Shown: piece by piece, positions 60,401-64,000 of the stretch
How the letters are laid out: every line of letters begins with the position of its first letter
Numbering within the stretch: position 1 is the stretch's first letter
DNA from: Candidatus Schekmanbacteria bacterium
GTDB lineage: Bacteria > CSSED10-310 > JACPHN01
NCBI GenBank assembly: GCA_016188575.1
Contig: JACPHN010000082.1
Location: 1-64,000 of the forward strand
DNA length: 64,000 bases
Direction: 5' to 3'
Translations under genes and position numbers: made by a program
The notes under the pieces: generated by a model
What the model was told of the DNA's origin: nothing
The model's database searches: none
The model's input: only the letters and a program-made list of their open reading frames with translations

Positions 60401-60794
60401 GGTGTCGCTGCCGGCCGTGGCGGGAATCGCCGACTGGGCCGGGGCATCACCCGCGTACACCGGGGCCGTTGAAGGCGAGGCGGTCCAGCTCGCCGCCGAC
60501 GATGAGGCCGGAACTGGCGCCGATCTGCCTCCCGCGATTTCTGACGAGTTTACCGCGACGCTGCTGACGCCGACGCCAACCGCCACCGCGACCGCCACGC
60601 CGACGGTAAGCGCCACGCCGACGGTAACCGCCACACCCAGTCCCTCGCCACCCGGCGCCGTTCCCGCCACTGGCGGCCCCGCGTCGTGGCTGTTCGTGAC
60701 CGCACCTGTGGCGTTGTTCCTGCTTTGCCGCGGGGCCCCGCGTCTCGGCGGCCGGCGTTCGCGCCGCCGTCGCCCTACCGCGCCGTGGCGCTGA
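57447..60794 (+). CDS. Large surface protein with TIG domain, propeller-like repeats and C-terminal anchor
   Basis: 1115 aa. ATG 57447 has GGAG 8 nt upstream. A signal peptide/helix (about 22-45) is followed by an IPT/TIG domain (ITAISPASGFPGDAVAISGSG). Repeats of about 55 aa with VYFVDQ/IYFVD and GxLAVVD patterns resemble a beta-propeller (about 130-640). Cohesin/Ig-like modules and two similar repeats (FGSEPADVVSGALLLPAPLI and FDAEPGTAFDGFPLAPAPLV) follow, then a Thr/Ala/Pro linker, a hydrophobic helix and a Arg-rich tail (RRSRRRR). It is probably anchored at the outer surface. It overlaps the convergent PhnD-like gene by 20 bp. Confidence 0.75.
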   Translation: MSRRRVPQCCECPLRSHRTRRAGAALAVVVLLLHVAAAVAGAAPVITAISPASGFPGDAVAISGSGLLDVNLVRFGALEVASFTIAGDDSIVAIVPPEATGGPIVVRGAGSEEAASLPFRVGRSTGAFATSWSSEPTGLDIVSTGPLAGTILLLDGGGGSDTVFLFDQSGRMLGHFDLDNFDAGTATGLCYIPSGPQSGNVGIVDDFKNDVFFRVTTGGISPVAPTAIEMDGTWSSLLTLSDVAVLGTDPYRLALLHDQIGSVVAGKIYFVEQDQTAPPFAGEIDLDALSPDIQAPSGLTYVGGGAQGGMLAVVDNASTGGKKIYFVDPQAGTLSSVAPNPVSLAALDLADPQAVAYVGAGTYAGALAVADQSADRVYFVDQAGALLGDFGVAGPGLISPDGIGFAPAGDHAGELAIGDTATDALVYFDVGGAVAAAGFDMGAVTAKTVQGVGFVADDAAGNVMLVVPQEDRVYFRAQDGSAGSLTPLDTAAAGAVDPEDADSVTRGPQTGLLAVVDRTLDAILFYAPTGELSSRLDMTSEITQPRGIAFISFGGLSGTYAVVNEATGAREIHFVDPTGAVVQTIPAGDVAAGGFGADRPLDLAFVLSGAERGRLALVNAETGDVPRVIFVLAGASDAALSGGGTGGAEALTMSALENGAASARAIYTVTLADSGLHDRAGTKVDGLRFRFSLSGGMSPAELVSGGARLVVGEQSWETGRDAGIEIVATGEAAAEVRAGTVVTGAVENTGTADLFDTGDGGEATAVLSIWLAASGVTDGGAMSLVVDEGDVDLDEHGSDFSDPGTQGLPLLAIDVEVTATELRFGSEPADVVSGALLLPAPLIRATDAAGNVDRDVAEAISLGLAAGAGTLTGTQSLAMAQGVADFGSSALRYQAVTDREIFGLQADDDAGAGADLAPALSSALTADVVAASLRFDAEPGTAFDGFPLAPAPLVSARDADGLIDQDFVELVSLSLLGGAGELAGEVSLPAVAGIADWAGASPAYTGAVEGEAVQLAADDEAGTGADLPPAISDEFTATLLTPTPTATATATPTVSATPTVTATPSPSPPGAVPATGGPASWLFVTAPVALFLLCRGAPRLGGRRSRRRRPTAPWR

Positions 60795-61758
60795 CCAACT
60801 CTTCAAACGGCGGCACGGGAAATCCACCCTGGCGCAGGTCGTCGGCGTCTTTGCGGTAGTCTTCCCAACCACATTCGCGTAGACCGTCGATCGCGAACTT
60901 GTCCAGCACCTCCGCACCACCCTCGCGATCGGCCATGTGCACCAGGTTGTCTACGAAGTTGTCCAGCACTGCGGCGGGCACTCCGCGCCACGCGGCAATT
61001 CCGGTGATCGTGCGCGGTGGTGCTACGTAGACAATCCGCAGCGCCTTCCAAAAGCGATCCGAGTTCTTGGTCAAGCGGTCGAACATGTTCTTGTCCAGCA
61101 CCGCGGCGTCTGCCGAGCGGTAAATGACGCCCATGACCGAGGACATGGGGCTGTCGGTCATGAGGATCTGACTGAAGTAGGACGCCATGTCGATTTTTCC
61201 GTTGAACATCAGCGTGTTGAAATACGGGATCTGGTCGCGCCCTACCTCGGTCATCGCGATTCGTTTCCCGGCGAGATCGGACAGAGTCTGGATAGGGCTG
61301 TTTCGCTCCACGACCAGCATGGCCCGATAGGTCATCTCGCCCTTCTCATGACCGCAGACAATCGGATAGTACCCGCGCTGGTATCCGGCCGAGAGCAGGT
61401 AATGGGTGGACAGAGAGGCGAACCACGGTGGATCGGCGCCCGCATTCTGCCGCTGACCCAAGAAGCTCTCCATGTCGGCCAGCCGCCGGTAATAGCCGAC
61501 ACTCATGGAGATGACGCGTTGGCGCTGCACGAAGGCCAGGAACTTCTCGATGGCGCTGACCACGCGATCGACCGGCATGCCGGTGGTGTTTGGGTTGTAG
61601 AAGAGAAAGACCGACTCGGGCAATCCGTGAGCGCCGGGAGAGGCCTGGGCGACCGGTTCCGCGACCGCGTCCGCGGCGCTGGCCAGCGCGGTCCAGCAGG
61701 CGCCCAGCAACGCGCATGCTGCGAGCACCCACCTGACGGCAACCGCCGCGCGGTTCAT
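60775..61758 (-). CDS. PhnD-like periplasmic substrate-binding protein
   Basis: 327 aa from ATG 61758, giving a signal peptide (VRWVLAACALLGACWTALASA); ATGs at 61794 and 61821 are alternatives. The mature part has the phosphonate-binding-protein signature: YLLSAGYQRGYYPIVCG, YRAMLVVERNSPIQTLSDLAGKR and IAMTEVGRDQIPYFN. ABC transporter genes are not adjacent, so it may be an orphan receptor, possibly working with a sensor. The ligand could be phosphite, phosphonate or a phosphate ester. It is downstream of the lipoprotein gene by 221 bp on the same strand. Confidence 0.75.
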   Translation of the reverse strand: MNRAAVAVRWVLAACALLGACWTALASAADAVAEPVAQASPGAHGLPESVFLFYNPNTTGMPVDRVVSAIEKFLAFVQRQRVISMSVGYYRRLADMESFLGQRQNAGADPPWFASLSTHYLLSAGYQRGYYPIVCGHEKGEMTYRAMLVVERNSPIQTLSDLAGKRIAMTEVGRDQIPYFNTLMFNGKIDMASYFSQILMTDSPMSSVMGVIYRSADAAVLDKNMFDRLTKNSDRFWKALRIVYVAPPRTITGIAAWRGVPAAVLDNFVDNLVHMADREGGAEVLDKFAIDGLRECGWEDYRKDADDLRQGGFPVPPFEELVSATAR

Positions 61759-61979
61759 CGGCGAAGCACTCGAGCAAAGAACACGGAAAAGCATGGCCTC
61801 ACGGTTTTCGTCGGCAGGCATGACGCATTCCCGCGGCCGAGGGGGTTGCCGCTCGCGCGCAGGGTTCGTGCGCACCCACCCGCGGGTCGATTGTAGCAGG
61901 TGCGCCGTCGCGCGTGTAGGGGGAGCCAGGCGCGAAGGTCGAGCACGTCGGTGCCGTCATGGCGGCTCGGGCGCTCGGG

Positions 61980-62468
61980 CTACTGCCCCTCCGAGCCCGG
62001 CGCCGGCACTCTGATCAGCCAGCTCATTACCAGCGCGGGCGCCTGTCCCTCCGTTTCCGCCAGACCGAGCTCGACCGCAGTCTCCCCGGCTTCCAGGCGC
62101 TCGAAGACTTCGAAGCGCGTGGCGCCATCGGGCGCCGGGTCGTCGCTTAGCATCATCGGAATCCAATCCGGGCTCCCGCGCAGCCGGTAGCTCAGCGCTC
62201 CGGCGAAGGCGGCTCCTGCAGTCGTCGGCCGGCACGACACCCTGAGCGCCGCCAGCAGCCCCGGCCGCGGCGGTGCGGGATCGGTCCACGCCTGCACGGC
62301 GACCGCTCCGCCCGCAAGCTGCGCGGTCCACGTCGTCGGCACGGGAGAACCGCCGTTTGCAGCCGGTTCGCGCCCGCGATCCAGCCCGCCACCGCAGCTC
62401 GCCGCTGCGGCGATCAGAACCGCCGCGGCGAGCGCACAGACCGGGCTCGAGCGCCCTTCGCCCGTCAC
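61980..62468 (-). CDS. Lipoprotein coupled to the radical SAM gene
   Basis: 162 aa. GTG 62468 overlaps the radical SAM stop (GTGA). A lipoprotein signal peptide ends with lipobox AASC (C25). The mature domain is about 135 aa, beta-rich (WTAQLAGGAVAVQAWTDPA ... LLAALRVSCRPTTAG), with no family that I know. Translational coupling suggests a shared role, for example membrane-lipid handling. Confidence 0.6.
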   Translation of the reverse strand: MTGEGRSSPVCALAAAVLIAAAASCGGGLDRGREPAANGGSPVPTTWTAQLAGGAVAVQAWTDPAPPRPGLLAALRVSCRPTTAGAAFAGALSYRLRGSPDWIPMMLSDDPAPDGATRFEVFERLEAGETAVELGLAETEGQAPALVMSWLIRVPAPGSEGQ

Positions 62469-64000
62469 TGGTGGTCCGCCGTTCGCACCGGCTCCGCGGC
62501 CGGCACTTCCCTCGACTGCCGGCCGTTCACACCGGCCGGATGCGCGCCGTTTCGCCCATTACCGTTGCCGTTGCCGTTGCCGTGCCCATTGCTACCGCCC
62601 GGCCGCGGCAGCACGGCGCCTTCGGCCGCCGGACCCGAAGTCGCGCGAGCCGCGTCAGCGGACGCCTCACCATCCAGCGGGACCTCCTTGCCGCCGGCAT
62701 AGATCGCATGCCGCCCCGCGGTCTTGAACCAATCCTTCGCGGACGCGGTCTGGTGCGTGTGCTCGACGATTTGACGCCACCCAACGCCGGTGTTGTACGC
62801 GCAAAAGCTGATCTCACCCATCTGTGTCCCATACGGCACCGTGCACATCTCAGTCCGTCGGAAGTCGTACGTCCACAGGTCCTGAAACCACATGCCGGCG
62901 ACGAACAGCAACCGCCAGTCGTATTGGTGGGCATCCGCCTGGCCCGCAAAGTCGAGCGCTCCGGTTTGGCTCAAGAACTGGCGCACCAGGGTCGTGATAC
63001 TGATAGGAGCGCGCTGCGGGTCGAAATTGCGCATCAGCGCCATCGTCGCCTGCGCCAGCGTCAGGGGCTTGGAACGGTTGGCATCGGCGATCACCTGCAT
63101 GTCGTCCAGGAGCTGCTTGATATTGATGAAGTCGCCCAGCGGGACGCACTGCTTGGTCTTCTTGTTCACGAACAGAATCATTCCGGCGCCGCAGTTCGGG
63201 TGACACCCGCAGTTCATGGATCCTACCGAGGCGTTGGCCCCAAGCAGCACGTCGACGAAGTCTGAAAAGGGCGTGAGCGCCGCAAGCGGAAACCAATCCC
63301 GCACCGGGTTCGTGTAGCCGGACTGGCGGCAAACGTCGTTGGCCAGATGCGAGAGCGTATATCGCTGCGCCTTCCGCCTCTCGTCGGTGATTCCCTCGTC
63401 CCGCCCGGTAAAGGAGACCGGCTGAAAGGAAACGACGGTCACTTTTTCGGCGTTTTCCACCGCGAACTGGACGATCTTGCCGACGTGGTGGTCGTTGATC
63501 CCATTGACGACAGTGACTACGAGCACCACATCCACGCCGGCGGCGGCGAGGTTGTCGATGGCGCGCATCTTCACGTCGTACAGGTTTGCGACCTTGCGGT
63601 GGTTGTGAATTTCGTTGCCGATGCCGTCGAACTGCAGGTAAGCGATGCGTAGACCGGCCTCTTTGGCGCGTTTCGCCAGGTCGCGATCCTGCGCGAAGCG
63701 GATGCCGTTCGTCGACGCCTGAATGCAGAAGTAGCCGATTTCGTCGGCATAGCGGACGGCATCGAGGAAGAAGGGCGACAGCGTCGGCTCGCCGCCGCTG
63801 AAGTTCACGGACATCTGCCGCCGCGGCTTTGTCGTGAGTGAGCGGTCGAGGATCTGCTTGATGTCGGCCAGCGTCAGCTCGTGCACGTAGCCGACCTGAT
63901 TGGCGTCCATGAAGCAGGGCTCGCACATCATGTTGCAGCGGTTGGTCAGGTCGATGGTGAGGACGGCGCCGCGGCCGTATTTGATCGTCGAGATCCCGTA
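62465..64000 (-). CDS. Radical SAM protein resembling tetraether-lipid synthase (Tes), 5' end outside the window
   Basis: 512 codons are visible; the gene enters from beyond 64000. The SAM [4Fe-4S] motif is DLTNRCNMMCEPC (CxxxCxxC). Further motifs: NFSGGEPTLSPFF, STNGIRFAQD, YLQFDGIGNEIH and VVSFQPVSFTGRD, which match archaeal Tes/MJ0619-type enzymes. A Cys-rich cluster site CGCHPNCGAGMILFV and a C-terminal SFCAYN block follow. The last 60 aa are a Gly-Asn-rich tail (GHGNGNGNGNGRNG) absent from the core family. Tes couples lipid tails to give membrane-spanning lipids; bacterial relatives are proposed for branched tetraethers. Function here is inferred. Confidence 0.65.
   Translation of the reverse strand, partial: YGISTIKYGRGAVLTIDLTNRCNMMCEPCFMDANQVGYVHELTLADIKQILDRSLTTKPRRQMSVNFSGGEPTLSPFFLDAVRYADEIGYFCIQASTNGIRFAQDRDLAKRAKEAGLRIAYLQFDGIGNEIHNHRKVANLYDVKMRAIDNLAAAGVDVVLVVTVVNGINDHHVGKIVQFAVENAEKVTVVSFQPVSFTGRDEGITDERRKAQRYTLSHLANDVCRQSGYTNPVRDWFPLAALTPFSDFVDVLLGANASVGSMNCGCHPNCGAGMILFVNKKTKQCVPLGDFINIKQLLDDMQVIADANRSKPLTLAQATMALMRNFDPQRAPISITTLVRQFLSQTGALDFAGQADAHQYDWRLLFVAGMWFQDLWTYDFRRTEMCTVPYGTQMGEISFCAYNTGVGWRQIVEHTHQTASAKDWFKTAGRHAIYAGGKEVPLDGEASADAARATSGPAAEGAVLPRPGGSNGHGNGNGNGNGRNGAHPAGVNGRQSREVPAAEPVRTADHQ

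Noticed and set aside
62555-62605. Hexanucleotide repeat in the radical SAM gene as a phase-variation tract
   Set aside because: The unit is 6 bp (Gly-Asn codons), so changes in copy number keep the frame and only vary tail length.

Overview
This is a GC-rich, densely coded bacterial chromosome segment with no rRNA or tRNA that I can see. Shine-Dalgarno motifs, lipoprotein and Sec signal peptides, CSLREA/parallel beta-helix proteins, Thr-Ala-Pro linkers and a kinase-FlgO-TPR protein fit an uncultured Gram-negative lineage of the former Deltaproteobacteria (Myxococcota/Binatota-like). No marker gene fixes the phylum, so this placement is an inference.

Layout. 1-1.7 kb: part of a transposable unit (zinc-finger protein, ParB-like protein, transposase cut by the window edge). 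2.4-15.7 kb: very large secreted proteins. These are a sortilin/BNR-repeat protein, a 1784-aa FG-GAP/CSLREA/beta-helix metalloprotease with a C-terminal anchor, and, on the other strand, a 1674-aa caspase-like/beta-helix protein. 15.7-19 kb: a zinc-ribbon membrane protein, a RelE/ParE-type toxin-antitoxin pair, a methyltransferase and several relics (tyrosine recombinase tail, TPR fragment, 21-bp repeats). 19-25 kb: a secreted metalloprotease whose start is out of frame across a (CT)8 tract, plus exported and SGNH-hydrolase proteins. 25-43 kb: mostly housekeeping and metabolism: cysK-cysE, an RluA-like pseudouridine synthase, a PcRGLX-like lyase, a membrane glycosyltransferase-like protein, hom-lysC, a histidine kinase, an S9 oligopeptidase, a Ser/Thr kinase with FlgO-like and TPR domains, and an amidohydrolase.

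43.2-55.3 kb is the most notable part: an accessory island bounded by two 234-bp direct repeats (about 93% identical). The repeats duplicate the convergent 3' ends of the host amidohydrolase and saccharopine-dehydrogenase genes. The island carries a tightly coupled type III-D-like CRISPR interference module: CARF-nuclease, HD-less Cas10 with GGDD, small RAMP, Csx10-like, Cas7-Cas7 fusion, Csx19-like and TIGR03986-like RAMP. It has no cas1, cas2, cas6 or CRISPR array. Downstream lies an AlbA_2/ATPase gene frameshifted inside an 11-bp tandem repeat. At the left junction is a truncated, frameshifted tail of another (possibly DUF499-like) gene. The module would make cyclic oligoadenylate through Cas10 and signal to the CARF effector, using guide RNAs supplied in trans or from outside the window.

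55.2-64 kb: saccharopine dehydrogenase, a Phd/PIN toxin-antitoxin pair with an operator palindrome, a large TIG/propeller-like surface protein, a PhnD-like binding protein, a lipoprotein, and a radical SAM protein resembling tetraether synthase (Tes) that runs off the window.
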